Below are positions 35,507 through 43,901 of a stretch of DNA of 64,000 nt, piece after piece; position 1 is the first letter of the stretch; every line of letters starts with the position of its first letter. The position numbers and the translations under genes were made by a program. The notes beneath the pieces were generated by a model, which was not told the DNA's origin, ran no database searches, and was given only the letters and a program-made list of their open reading frames with translations. Source of the stretch: UBA987 sp002292105. GTDB lineage: Bacteria > Bacteroidota > Bacteroidia > NS11-12g > UBA9320. The stretch lies in contig OX044357.1 in NCBI GenBank assembly GCA_943846675.1, forward strand, positions 1,860,001 through 1,924,000, in the 5' to 3' direction.

Positions 35507-37546
35507 ATGTCTCAAGAAGAGCTACCTAAAATAGATAACGAAGCCATCAGCAACACCGATGGATCCGTTGATCAATCTCCTTCCGCGCCTAATACAGAAT
35601 CAGAAAAAACTTCTACTGTTGAAGAACAAGTAGAAAACACGGATCCTATTGCCGCGGAGGCAACACCAGCAGAAACAACCGTTGAAGAAGACACGAAAGA
35701 CGTGGCTAAAAACATCGTTTCAGCTAATGAAGAGGAAGAAGAAACAGAAATTGATGAAGATGATGCTGATGAATCTTCTGAAATGGAAATCGACCACTCC
35801 ATAGATCTAGAACAACTCAATAAAGATCAATTGCTAAGTCTTGCTATTGAGTCGACGCAAAAGCTAACCACGCGTGATGCCTTTAACAGGTTGAAACAGA
35901 TTAGGCCACTATTTAACGATATCCTGCGCTCTGAAAAGAAACAAGCACTTCAAGCACATATAGAGTCTGGTGATGAAGCTGATAACTTAAAACACGATGA
36001 CGCTTCTTATCGCGACCGTTTTAAAGAGGTTTTCAATCTAGCCAAAAACGCTAGACATGAAGAACGCCAGAGAATTGAAGAAGAAAAAATAAAAAACTTC
36101 AAGAAAAAAGAAGCACTATTAGAACAACTGAGAGGCATAACCGAATCCGACGAAACAGAAAAAAGCCTTGATGACGTAAAGGCGTTGCAGCAAGAATGGC
36201 GTGGCATAAGGGTATTACCTGCAGACAAGGTACAAGCCCTGTGGGACTCTTACCATTTTTTACTCGACAAGTTTTACGACAATCACTCAATCAACATAGA
36301 GCTTAAAGAGTTAGACAGAAAAAAGAACCTAGAAGTTAAAATAGACCTTACTAAAAAAGTTGACGCCCTCAGTTCGGAAAACTCATTAAAGAAGAGTTTT
36401 ATACTTCTAAATAAGTACCAGGAAGAATTCAGAAATACGGGACCCGTGCCGCGTGAATTCAATAAAGAGATTTGGGAACGTTTCCGCGAAGCGTGTGACA
36501 AAGTTTACGAACAGAAAAAAGCTGTGTTCGATGCACTTGAAGGGGAACGAAACAAGAATCTAGAACTGAAGGAAGTATTGGTTGAGAAAGCAAGTTTGAT
36601 TGCACAAACCAGTGCTAAAAAAGTTAAAGATTGGAAAGAAAAAGCGGCATCTCTTGATGCGCTTATGAATGAATGGAAAAAAATAGGTCCTGTTCCACGT
36701 TCGAAAAATGAAGTTGTATGGAAAGCTTTCCGTAAGTCATTCAACAGCTTTTACGATAATAAGAGCGCCTTCTTCAAGCAGATTAACAATGAGCGTAAGG
36801 CTAATCTTATCATTAAGGAAGATATCTGTAAAAGAGCAGAAGAAGTTAAAGACAGTGAAGACCTAAATTTTGCTACCAACGAACTAAAAAAACTACAGCG
36901 CGAGTGGAAAGAAGTAGGTCCGGTACCTGATAAAGTGTCGAATGTGATTTGGAAACGCTTTAGAGCCGCTTGCGATGAATTTTTCGAGAAAAAACAAAAA
37001 GCATTCGAAGGCAAAAAAGAAGAAGAAGTAAAAAACTTAGAAACCAAGGAATCGTTGATCGTTAAGCTAAGCGCATTGCTAGAAAACGGTAAATCAGAGT
37101 CAATTCTGAATGACCTTAAGGCTATTCAGAAGGAATGGAATCAAGTGGGTTTTGTCCCAATCAAAAAGAAGAAGGACATAGATAACCGCTATCGTAAAGT
37201 TTCTGACGACGTGTTTAATAAATTCAAGTTAGACCGACAGAGCCTAAAACAAGGTCAAATCAAGTCCCACTATGCAAACTTGTCTCAATTGCCATCAGGC
37301 AACCAGAAATTGAAGGATGAGGCCTACAAAATTAAAAAGAAGATGTCTTTTCTTTCAAGCGAGATTGCTACGTTAGAGAATAACATGGAGTTCTTCGGTC
37401 GTTCGAAAGGAGCGCAAAAGCTGAAAGACGAAATTGCTGGGAAAATTGAAAAAACGAAAGATCAATTAGCGAGATTAAAAGCAGAACTCAAAGTAATTAA
37501 GTCAGTGAATGAAAAGCCTGCAGCCGAAAATGCAGGAAACTCATAA
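35507..37546 (+). CDS. DUF349 repeat protein
   Basis: A 679-residue soluble protein. The first 110 residues are very acidic and low in complexity. From about residue 130 on it consists of several DUF349 repeats of about 70 residues, each marked by W-K-x-I/V-G-P-V-P and then W-x-x-F-R-x-A/S-C/F (for example near residues 316-335, 388-405 and 467-485). The C-terminal 100 residues form a coiled coil. DUF349 proteins are widespread in Bacteroidota without a settled function. Its end overlaps the methyltransferase start by 38 bp. Confidence 0.87.
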   Translation: MSQEELPKIDNEAISNTDGSVDQSPSAPNTESEKTSTVEEQVENTDPIAAEATPAETTVEEDTKDVAKNIVSANEEEEETEIDEDDADESSEMEIDHSIDLEQLNKDQLLSLAIESTQKLTTRDAFNRLKQIRPLFNDILRSEKKQALQAHIESGDEADNLKHDDASYRDRFKEVFNLAKNARHEERQRIEEEKIKNFKKKEALLEQLRGITESDETEKSLDDVKALQQEWRGIRVLPADKVQALWDSYHFLLDKFYDNHSINIELKELDRKKNLEVKIDLTKKVDALSSENSLKKSFILLNKYQEEFRNTGPVPREFNKEIWERFREACDKVYEQKKAVFDALEGERNKNLELKEVLVEKASLIAQTSAKKVKDWKEKAASLDALMNEWKKIGPVPRSKNEVVWKAFRKSFNSFYDNKSAFFKQINNERKANLIIKEDICKRAEEVKDSEDLNFATNELKKLQREWKEVGPVPDKVSNVIWKRFRAACDEFFEKKQKAFEGKKEEEVKNLETKESLIVKLSALLENGKSESILNDLKAIQKEWNQVGFVPIKKKKDIDNRYRKVSDDVFNKFKLDRQSLKQGQIKSHYANLSQLPSGNQKLKDEAYKIKKKMSFLSSEIATLENNMEFFGRSKGAQKLKDEIAGKIEKTKDQLARLKAELKVIKSVNEKPAAENAGNS

Positions 37547-38324
37547 ACCATATTCGTTTTTAAAACGGCTTAAGCTGTATGCCAAATTTCTGGTAGAGGC
37601 AAAATCATGGAGGTCTATTCACAGCCCTTTTATGTTTGAGTTTGCCAAATATGTAAAAACCTCTAAAGTAGATGCTAAAAAGTTTGACCACATCGAACAA
37701 AAGCGGCGAAAGCTATTTAAAGACCAACGCGTCATCACTTTTAAGGATTATGGCGCAAGTGGAATTGACCGCACACGTAAAGTGTCTGAAATAGCCAAAA
37801 AATCAGCTAAAGCTAAACCGCAGTGTGAAACACTAGCGAAAATTTTGACTTACCTAAAGCCGAATGTCGCCATCGAACTGGGTACATCTTTAGGAATTAG
37901 TTACGCCTATATGGTTCGAGCCTCGCCTAATTCAACATTGACCACCATAGAAGGTGCGAAGGAAATTGCAGAAATTGCCTCATCCAATTTAAGTGATTTG
38001 GGCTTTTTTGGAAATATTCGAGTAGGTAAATTCGACGAACAGTTACCACTATTACTAAAGGAACTGGACTCTATAGATTTTGCTTTTGTAGATGGAAATC
38101 ATCAACAAACAAGTACGTTAGATTATTTCAATCAAATCGTAAGTCGGTTATCAACAAATGGTTGTATCGTTTTCGACGATATATATTGGTCTCAAGGAAT
38201 GACCAATGCCTGGAATCAAATTAAAGCAGACAATCGTGTTTCGTTAAGTTTAGACTGTTTCCATTTTGGTATTGTGTTTATTCGTGAAGGTGTAGATAAG
38301 CAACACTTCACTGTAGCACTTTAA
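37509..38324 (+). CDS. Class I SAM-dependent methyltransferase
   Basis: A 271-residue Rossmann-fold methyltransferase. The SAM-binding motif is A-I-E-L-G-T-S-L-G-I-S at about residues 120-130. T-L-T-T-I-E-G follows at the acidic ribose-binding position, and I-D-F-A-F-V-D-G-N-H is at about 193-202, as in O-methyltransferases of the COG4122 type. The substrate is unknown. Starts at 37509 or 37530 are both possible; the overlap with the DUF349 gene is 17-38 bp. It is convergent with the QTMAN-like gene, overlapping it by 17 bp. Confidence 0.82.
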   Translation: MKSLQPKMQETHKPYSFLKRLKLYAKFLVEAKSWRSIHSPFMFEFAKYVKTSKVDAKKFDHIEQKRRKLFKDQRVITFKDYGASGIDRTRKVSEIAKKSAKAKPQCETLAKILTYLKPNVAIELGTSLGISYAYMVRASPNSTLTTIEGAKEIAEIASSNLSDLGFFGNIRVGKFDEQLPLLLKELDSIDFAFVDGNHQQTSTLDYFNQIVSRLSTNGCIVFDDIYWSQGMTNAWNQIKADNRVSLSLDCFHFGIVFIREGVDKQHFTVAL

Positions 38325-39387
38325 CCAACTCTTCATCATATAATTTGACAACTATATTCCAATGATAAGAGGAAACATCAGTCCTAAAACTACGCAGGGT
38401 AAAATTACTAAGCATCGTTTTCAGTGTAGAATAAAAATCGTCGTCTGTAGAATAAAAAATATCCAAACTACTATATAAATCACTGTATGACAATCGATTA
38501 GGCAACAAAGGTTGTACGTCACAATACATTGCCTCTAGCACACTTAATCCAAAAAATTCCTGATTTGCGGTTACAGGAAGCATGTTGCATCGCCACAATA
38601 GCTCGTAATATGTTTTTCTGTCGTCAACAAAGCCCCAATGTTTGATGTGGTGGTCGAGATGCTCTTTCGCTTTTTTAAATATTCCGGGGCTTTGGCTGTA
38701 GTTCTCCCCCATCACATATAAATCGAAAGCATGACCCTCGTCACTTAAGCGTATCAAGGTGTTAAAAAACAAGTCTGGGTTTTTATCGTATTCCCATCGA
38801 TGATTCCATAAAATAGCAGGTGTTTGACTCTTATCAACCCTATTTGAGTCAATTGTTGCAGAGTCGATTCCCAAGGGAATAACAGTTGACTTTTTTTTGC
38901 ATGCTACTGCCTCTTTTGAATGAAATCCAGCATCAGGAAACAACTTCAAAAACAACGCCAACTCTGAAAACCAGATATCCCGATGAAAACTTGAATTAAA
39001 CCACACAGCATCGGCCGCAAGCATTGATTTATAGTTTATTAAGCCATAATGGAGGTCTCGGTTTTTATCTTCATCAGAGGTTTGAAAAGGATAAACAACC
39101 TGATTCTCATGCATGTATAGAACGATTTTAGTTTTGCTTTTTTCCGCCGACAACAAAGATTTAAAAACGGCAACATCGAGCATGTCGGTAACCAAAAAAA
39201 CATCAATTACTTCATTGGATTGGTTGACATCTTTGGCTAACTGGATCGCACCAGCTCCCATACGCCACTTCCAATGCCTGCCAGGAAGCGTAAATGTAAT
39301 GCAGTCTGCAGCTAGAAACCGGCATAACGAATCAACCCATGTTTTGTGGGACCCAGAATAAAAAGGTTCGACGATAGCAACTTGCAT
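38308..39387 (-). CDS. GTDC1/QTMAN-like glycosyltransferase (DUF3524)
   Basis: A 359-residue GT-B enzyme. The N-terminal DUF3524 domain is distinctive: A-I-V-E-P-F-Y-S-G-S-H-K-T-W, then L-P-G-R-H-W-K-W-R-M-G-A-G-A, then Y-M-H-E-N-Q-V-V-Y-P-F and N-Y-K-S-M-L-A-A-D-A-V-W-F-N-S-S. The C-terminal half is a GT4 donor domain (I-L-W-N-H-R-W-E-Y-D-K-N-P, then E-F-F-G-L-S-V-L-E-A-M-Y-C). The human member of this family mannosylates queuosine in tRNA-Asp. A similar role on bacterial tRNA is a reasonable guess but unproven here. Confidence 0.87.
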   Translation of the reverse strand: MQVAIVEPFYSGSHKTWVDSLCRFLAADCITFTLPGRHWKWRMGAGAIQLAKDVNQSNEVIDVFLVTDMLDVAVFKSLLSAEKSKTKIVLYMHENQVVYPFQTSDEDKNRDLHYGLINYKSMLAADAVWFNSSFHRDIWFSELALFLKLFPDAGFHSKEAVACKKKSTVIPLGIDSATIDSNRVDKSQTPAILWNHRWEYDKNPDLFFNTLIRLSDEGHAFDLYVMGENYSQSPGIFKKAKEHLDHHIKHWGFVDDRKTYYELLWRCNMLPVTANQEFFGLSVLEAMYCDVQPLLPNRLSYSDLYSSLDIFYSTDDDFYSTLKTMLSNFTLRSFRTDVSSYHWNIVVKLYDEELVKVLQ

Positions 39388-39395
39388 ATAAGGTA

Positions 39396-40421
39396 TTAAC
39401 GCATAATTCCGCGTTGATTTAAAGCACGCCGATAGGCTGACCGATTCCTTTCGTGTTGCGTATTGGTTCTGGCAAAAGCATGATAACCAGAAAAATCAGC
39501 TTTAGCACAAAAGAACATAAACTCCGTATTGGCCGCATTTAAAACCGCGTCTACAGCCTTGGTACTAGGCAATAAAATTGGACCTGGCGGTAAGCCTAAA
39601 TTTTTATAGGTGTTATACGGGCTCTCAACTTCCAAATCTTTGTACAATACACGTTGCCGACCTTCTTCGTTTATCAAATAACGAATTGTCGGATCGGCTC
39701 CTAGAGGCCAATTCTGCTGTAGGCGATTTAAATATACGCCAGCAATCATGGGCATTTCGGTATCCATCATGGTTTCAGAATCAACAATACTGGCCAAAAT
39801 AACCACCTCGTTTGGCGTTAAATCAATTTCTTGTGCTTTTGTCGTTCTTTCCTGGTCCCAAAAGGCTGCATGCTCTGATACAAACCGTTGAACCACCTGG
39901 TCTGCAGTGGTAGCCCAATTAAAAAAATAGGTGTTGGCAATAAACAAACAAGGCCAACTTTCAGTGTTGTAACCTAGACTTTCGACAAGTGAATCGTTAT
40001 TGAACATATTCGTCAAGTCCAACGAATCGATCTCTAAAGGTTCTGTAATTTTAGAAAAAATCTGATTGCGTGATATACTTCCGGTCAATATGACTTTGAC
40101 ATCTTTGGTTTGACCAGATCGTAAGATGTTTATCAAATCACGGTTACCCAAATCACTGGCTATCTGATATTTCCCAGGTCTAATTTTATTCGGAAGATTC
40201 ATCTCCTTTGCTACTCTATCAAAAGATGTTTTGTTTATCAGAACTGAGTCCAGACCGAATAACAATGAATCGTATGTCCAATTAGCGCCTATGTACAGTT
40301 CATGACTGGCATCAGGTGTATCTACGACATTATCCTGAACAACATAGGTGTAACCCAGCCAGGCCAAGAAGCCACCAATCAGGGCCAAACAAAACAAGCT
40401 AATTATTACAATTTTTTTCAT
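39396..40421 (-). CDS. mltG: Endolytic transglycosylase MltG
   Basis: MltG cuts nascent peptidoglycan strands at the inner membrane and sets glycan length. From the ATG complementary to 40419-40421 the product is 341 residues with one N-terminal helix (about 4-26). A LysM-like region follows (I-R-P-G-K-Y-Q-I). The YceG catalytic domain has V-V-I-L-A-S-I-V-D-S-E-T, then I-A-G-V-Y-L-N-R-L, then L-G-A-D-P-T-I-R-Y and P-Y-N-T-Y-K-N-L-G-L-P-P-G-P-I. The longer open frame to 40598 is upstream sequence and would bury the helix. It is divergent from dapB. Confidence 0.93.
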   Translation of the reverse strand: MKKIVIISLFCLALIGGFLAWLGYTYVVQDNVVDTPDASHELYIGANWTYDSLLFGLDSVLINKTSFDRVAKEMNLPNKIRPGKYQIASDLGNRDLINILRSGQTKDVKVILTGSISRNQIFSKITEPLEIDSLDLTNMFNNDSLVESLGYNTESWPCLFIANTYFFNWATTADQVVQRFVSEHAAFWDQERTTKAQEIDLTPNEVVILASIVDSETMMDTEMPMIAGVYLNRLQQNWPLGADPTIRYLINEEGRQRVLYKDLEVESPYNTYKNLGLPPGPILLPSTKAVDAVLNAANTEFMFFCAKADFSGYHAFARTNTQHERNRSAYRRALNQRGIMR

Positions 40422-40477
40422 GTGACAGAGGCAAATATACAACCCAAAATCATCGGTAATAGAAGTCATTAATATTG

Positions 40478-40485
40478 TAGATTTG
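40478..40485 (+). promoter_or_regulatory. Candidate -7 element of dapB
   Basis: TAGATTTG matches TAnnTTTG, 12 bp before the dapB ATG in the 76-bp divergent region shared with mltG. Confidence 0.4.
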
Positions 40486-40497
40486 CAACCATTAGAT

Positions 40498-41220
40498 ATG
40501 AAGATAGCACTTCTCGGATATGGTAAAATGGGTAAAGCAATTGAGCAAATTGCAATTGACAAAGGCCATACAATTGTTTTAAAATCAGAGGATGACACGT
40601 ATACGATTCAAGAACTTGGGTTAGCAGATGTCGCCATAGAGTTTAGCACACCTGACTCTGCGTTGCCTAATATTCAAAAATGTGGAGATGCAGGCGTTCC
40701 CGTTGTTGTTGGAACTACAGCTTGGTATCATCATTTTGAAGAAGCAAAAAGCTATATTGAATCAAAGCAAGGTGGCCTATTTACGGCAACTAACTTCAGT
40801 ATTGGTGTAAACCTGTTCTGGAAAATTACGGAACAGGCAAGTAAGCTTTTAAGTAGTTATGCTGAATACGAACCAAGTATAGACGAAATACACCATACAC
40901 AAAAACTGGACGCGCCAAGTGGTACGGCAATTACTACAGCGGAAAAGATGTTGGATCAACTTAGTAGAAAATACGAATGGGTTCATCATGAAAATGGCCA
41001 AGGTTCAATTTCCAATGAACTAGAATTGAGTGTTCGTTCGTTCAGGGAAGTAAATGTCCCTGGAACGCATACCGTCAAATTTGGAAGCGACATTGACACA
41101 ATTGAAATCACACACACAGCACATAGTCGACAAGGATTTGCCGCCGGCGCGCTTAAGGCAGCTGAATTTATGGTTAATAAAACCGGGGTATATACAATGA
41201 ACGACTTACTAAACTTATAA
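40498..41220 (+). CDS. dapB: 4-hydroxy-tetrahydrodipicolinate reductase
   Basis: DapB reduces hydroxytetrahydrodipicolinate with NAD(P)H on the way to diaminopimelate and lysine. The 240-residue product begins K-I-A-L-L-G-Y-G-K-M-G-K-A (dinucleotide fold). The catalytic region is E-I-H-H-T-Q-K-L-D-A-P-S-G-T-A at about residues 130-144, with the conserved His and Lys. I use ATG 40498 rather than an in-frame TTG five codons upstream. It is followed by lepB at 5 bp, a pairing common in flavobacteria. Confidence 0.96.
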   Translation: MKIALLGYGKMGKAIEQIAIDKGHTIVLKSEDDTYTIQELGLADVAIEFSTPDSALPNIQKCGDAGVPVVVGTTAWYHHFEEAKSYIESKQGGLFTATNFSIGVNLFWKITEQASKLLSSYAEYEPSIDEIHHTQKLDAPSGTAITTAEKMLDQLSRKYEWVHHENGQGSISNELELSVRSFREVNVPGTHTVKFGSDIDTIEITHTAHSRQGFAAGALKAAEFMVNKTGVYTMNDLLNL

Positions 41221-41225
41221 TTGAA

Positions 41226-42527
41226 ATGAATTTTAACCCTATAGATACATTTAAAGAATTTAGGACAAGAACGAAGGTTGTCTTAATCGTCTGGACAGTT
41301 TTAAACTTATTGATACTAGGCATTTTACTTTTTGGCGCAAAAGCACCAGTTGTAGGAAGTATTATATTTTTCGTCATTTGGGAATTAGCGGTTTGGGGAT
41401 ACTATGTATATCGATATAACTTCAGACATTTACATCGTGTCGGGGAATGGGTAGATGCGATTATGTTCGCTGTAATTGCTGCAACGGTAATCAGAAGCAT
41501 GTTTATCGAGTTGTATCAAATTCCTACATCATCGATGGAAAAGTCTTTGCTCGTAGGTGACTTCCTATTTGTCAACAAAATGAGTTATGGTACACGATTA
41601 ACTATGACTCCGTTAAGTTTCCCGTTTGCTCATCATACCATGCCTTGGATAAACACCAAAGCCTACTCGGAAGCCATTAAGTTCCCATATTATAGATTAC
41701 CAGGTTTCGGAAAAATTAAGAATGGAGACGTTGTGGTCTTTAATTGGCCCGATGAAAGATTGGACAGACCATTAGACAAAAAAGAAAACTATATAAAAAG
41801 GTGTGTTGCGATTCCAGGCGATTCTATTTCAGTTAAACGTGGTGTCGTTCATATCAATGGAGTGGCAGAAGACGTTCCTCCAATGCGCCAGTTCAGTTAT
41901 TTGGTCCGTAAAAACACCATGGGTGGAATGGGCAATAAATTCCTTAAAGAACAAGACATTACAGATTATGAGTTAGATGGTGACTCTACTATTTACTTGA
42001 TGCAGTTAAATGATGTTAATCGTCCTAATGTTCAAAATTATAGCTTGGTAAACACCGTTGACACCGTTCTGCACAGACCTGGTCAAAACGATGGTAATCT
42101 GTTCCCAATAAGCAAACAACACAGTTGGAGTCGAGATTGGTATGGACCGCTTTATGTACCTAAAAAAGGGGCAACCGTTACATTAACCAAAGCGAACTAC
42201 GACATCTATGAAAGACTGATTCAGGAATATGAAAATCATCCAGACTTTACTACGCGAGGAGGAAAGTTTTACATGGGTCAAGAGGAGATTACGGAATACA
42301 CATTTGAAATGGACTATTATTTTATGATGGGCGATAATCGACATTATAGCTACGACTCTCGTTTTTGGGGATTTGTACCAGAAAACCATGTGGTTGGTAA
42401 GGCTTGGTTCGTTCTATGGTCTATGCGTCATGACGTTAAGAAGTTCACAACAACAGATGGCCAGCAGGTAGAAAGTCGCAAATTTGACGGTATTCGATGG
42501 AAACGTTGTTTCATGGGGATTAAGTAA
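41226..42527 (+). CDS. lepB: Signal peptidase I
   Basis: Cleaves signal peptides of secreted proteins on the outer face of the inner membrane. The 433-residue size is large because of a long insertion usual in Bacteroidota. N-terminal helices (about 18-50 and 75-92) lead to the catalytic Ser in P-T-S-S-M-E-K-S-L at about residue 102. The catalytic Lys is in Y-I-K-R-C-V-A-I-P-G-D-S at about 190. Near the C-terminus M-M-G-D-N-R-H-Y-S-Y-D-S-R-F-W-G-F-V-P completes the box E signature. Its stop overlaps the next start by one base. Confidence 0.96.
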   Translation: MNFNPIDTFKEFRTRTKVVLIVWTVLNLLILGILLFGAKAPVVGSIIFFVIWELAVWGYYVYRYNFRHLHRVGEWVDAIMFAVIAATVIRSMFIELYQIPTSSMEKSLLVGDFLFVNKMSYGTRLTMTPLSFPFAHHTMPWINTKAYSEAIKFPYYRLPGFGKIKNGDVVVFNWPDERLDRPLDKKENYIKRCVAIPGDSISVKRGVVHINGVAEDVPPMRQFSYLVRKNTMGGMGNKFLKEQDITDYELDGDSTIYLMQLNDVNRPNVQNYSLVNTVDTVLHRPGQNDGNLFPISKQHSWSRDWYGPLYVPKKGATVTLTKANYDIYERLIQEYENHPDFTTRGGKFYMGQEEITEYTFEMDYYFMMGDNRHYSYDSRFWGFVPENHVVGKAWFVLWSMRHDVKKFTTTDGQQVESRKFDGIRWKRCFMGIK

Positions 42528-43453
42528 TGGAAAGACGGGATATGCGTGTTGTGTTCATCGGAACACCAGAATTTTCAGTCCCGAGTCTTCAAGCGCTTCA
42601 CGAAGCTGGATATAACATTGTAGGTGTCATAACAGCTCCAGATCGAAAAAGTGGTAGAGGCATGAAGCTCCAGTATTCAGCTGTCAAGCAATATGCGCTG
42701 GATCACGACATCAAAGTTTTACAACCTACAAACCTCAAAAATCAAGACTTTCAAAAAGAGCTCGCTGGTTTAAGCGCTGATATCCAAGTCGTCATTGCCT
42801 TTAGAATGTTACCGGTAGCGGTTTGGGATATGCCCAAATTCGGAACGATAAACCTACACGCTTCTTTACTGCCTAATTATCGTGGTGCCGCACCAATTAA
42901 TTGGGCGATTATCAACGGGGAGAAAGAAACTGGATTAACAACGTTTAAACTGAAGCATGAAATTGATACGGGAAACGTTCTTAAGCAAGTTGCACTTGCT
43001 ATAGATAAGGATGAAACCGCTGGCAGCTTGCATGACCGCATGATGTTTGCTGGTGCCGAGATCGTGTTAGAAACGATTGATGCGATACGAAATAATCGCA
43101 TAGAGGAGCATCCGCAAGTATTGTCTGATGAGATGCACCCTGCGCCAAAAATATTTAAATCTACTTGTGAAATAGACTGGTATACTCCCGGTCAATCGAT
43201 CTTTAATCTTGTGCGTGGATTGAGTCCATACCCAACAGCGAGAACCATTCTTGAAGGTAAAATATTAAAAATCTATAGGTGCACGTTTGTCCCAGAAAAG
43301 CATTCACGTTATCCTGGCAATTTCGTTACAAACGATAAGGACTACCTTGGTTTTTATTGCAAAGACGGATTGGTCCAGTTAAACGAGGTTCAATTGGAAG
43401 GAAAAAAAAGGATGGATATCGCATCATTTCTAAGAGGAATTAACTTGTCGTGA
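42527..43453 (+). CDS. fmt: Methionyl-tRNA formyltransferase
   Basis: Formylates initiator Met-tRNA using 10-formyl-tetrahydrofolate. The 308-residue product has R-V-V-F-I-G-T-P-E-F-S-V at its start. The active site is I-N-L-H-A-S-L-L-P-N-Y-R-G-A-A-P-I-N-W-A-I at about residues 108-128, with the conserved Asn and His. T-T-F-K-L-K-H-E-I-D-T-G-N-V-L follows. The start at 42527 overlaps the lepB stop by one base; a second ATG at 42542 fits the usual N-terminus equally well. Last gene of the dapB-lepB-fmt operon. Confidence 0.95.
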   Translation: MERRDMRVVFIGTPEFSVPSLQALHEAGYNIVGVITAPDRKSGRGMKLQYSAVKQYALDHDIKVLQPTNLKNQDFQKELAGLSADIQVVIAFRMLPVAVWDMPKFGTINLHASLLPNYRGAAPINWAIINGEKETGLTTFKLKHEIDTGNVLKQVALAIDKDETAGSLHDRMMFAGAEIVLETIDAIRNNRIEEHPQVLSDEMHPAPKIFKSTCEIDWYTPGQSIFNLVRGLSPYPTARTILEGKILKIYRCTFVPEKHSRYPGNFVTNDKDYLGFYCKDGLVQLNEVQLEGKKRMDIASFLRGINLS

Positions 43454-43509
43454 TTGATTAATAATTCGGTTATAAAAAACAGAATCACACTATATTTGCA
43501 TTAGACATT

Positions 43510-43583
43510 GCTCCCGTAGTTCAACTGGATAGAATACCAGATTTCGGCTCTGGTGGTTAGGGGTTCGAATCCCTTCGGGTGCA
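43510..43583 (+). tRNA. tRNA-Arg (anticodon TCG)
   Basis: Cloverleaf with anticodon stem CCAGA/TCTGG around TTTCGGC (TCG at 34-36), D-stem GTTC/GAAT and T-arm AGGGG-TTCGAAT-CCCTT. The acceptor is GCTCCCG against CGGGTGC with one T-T mismatch at 3-70, and the discriminator is A. CCA is not encoded. It should read CGA and other CGN codons. Confidence 0.92.
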
Positions 43584-43593
43584 CAGGTTAGAA

Positions 43594-43630
43594 AGAGTCT
43601 CTTATTTAATTTAGGAGACTCTTTTTTTTA
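43594..43630 (+). terminator. Terminator after tRNA-Arg
   Basis: AAGAGTCTC and GAGACTCTT pair around an AT-rich loop of about 13 nt, followed by T7. Confidence 0.85.
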
Positions 43631-43655
43631 TTGGCAGTTACGTATTCGAACTAGC

Positions 43656-43735
43656 GGTGGCCAGGGGTTCGAAATGTATTCACGAATGCCTATTTATCAA
43701 AACTAAAAGCTAATGAGTAATCCCTTCGGGTGCAC
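43656..43735 (+). repeat. Broken second copy of the tRNA-Arg 3' half
   Basis: GGTGGCCAGGGGTTCGAA (43656-43673) corresponds to the tRNA variable and T arms. After about 45 unrelated bases, AATCCCTTCGGGTGCAC (43719-43735) repeats the tRNA 3' end and the next base exactly. Together they are one tRNA 3' half split inside the T loop by an insertion. Confidence 0.75.
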
Positions 43736-43764
43736 AAAAAAGGGTTGCTTTGCAACCCTTTTTT
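43736..43764 (+). terminator. Terminator after the broken tRNA-Arg copy
   Basis: AAAAAAGGGTTGC and GCAACCCTTTTTT form a near-perfect hairpin with a TTT loop. It is symmetrical and could work in both directions. Confidence 0.85.
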
Positions 43765-43835
43765 AATTTTTAATGTTTAATTCTTAATGTTAACTATTAA
43801 TCAATTGGTGGCCAGAGTCAGGGAGGTAGAACGTT

Positions 43836-43896
43836 TTCAATTTTCAACTCTCAATTATCAACTCTAAATTTTCAACTTTAAATTTTCAATTATCAA
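43836..43896. repeat. AT-rich short repeat near the GlcD-like stop
   Basis: Repeated TTTTCAATTTTCAACTCTCAATTATCAAC-like words, the complement of the TTGATAATTGA words at 26279-26315. The surrounding 43765-43901 contains no gene. Confidence 0.7.
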
Positions 43897-43901
43897 TTGA
43901 A

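Noticed and set aside
40422..40598. N-terminal extension of MltG by 59 codons
   Set aside because: It would run through the divergent promoter region and dapB start, and would put non-family sequence before the membrane helix.
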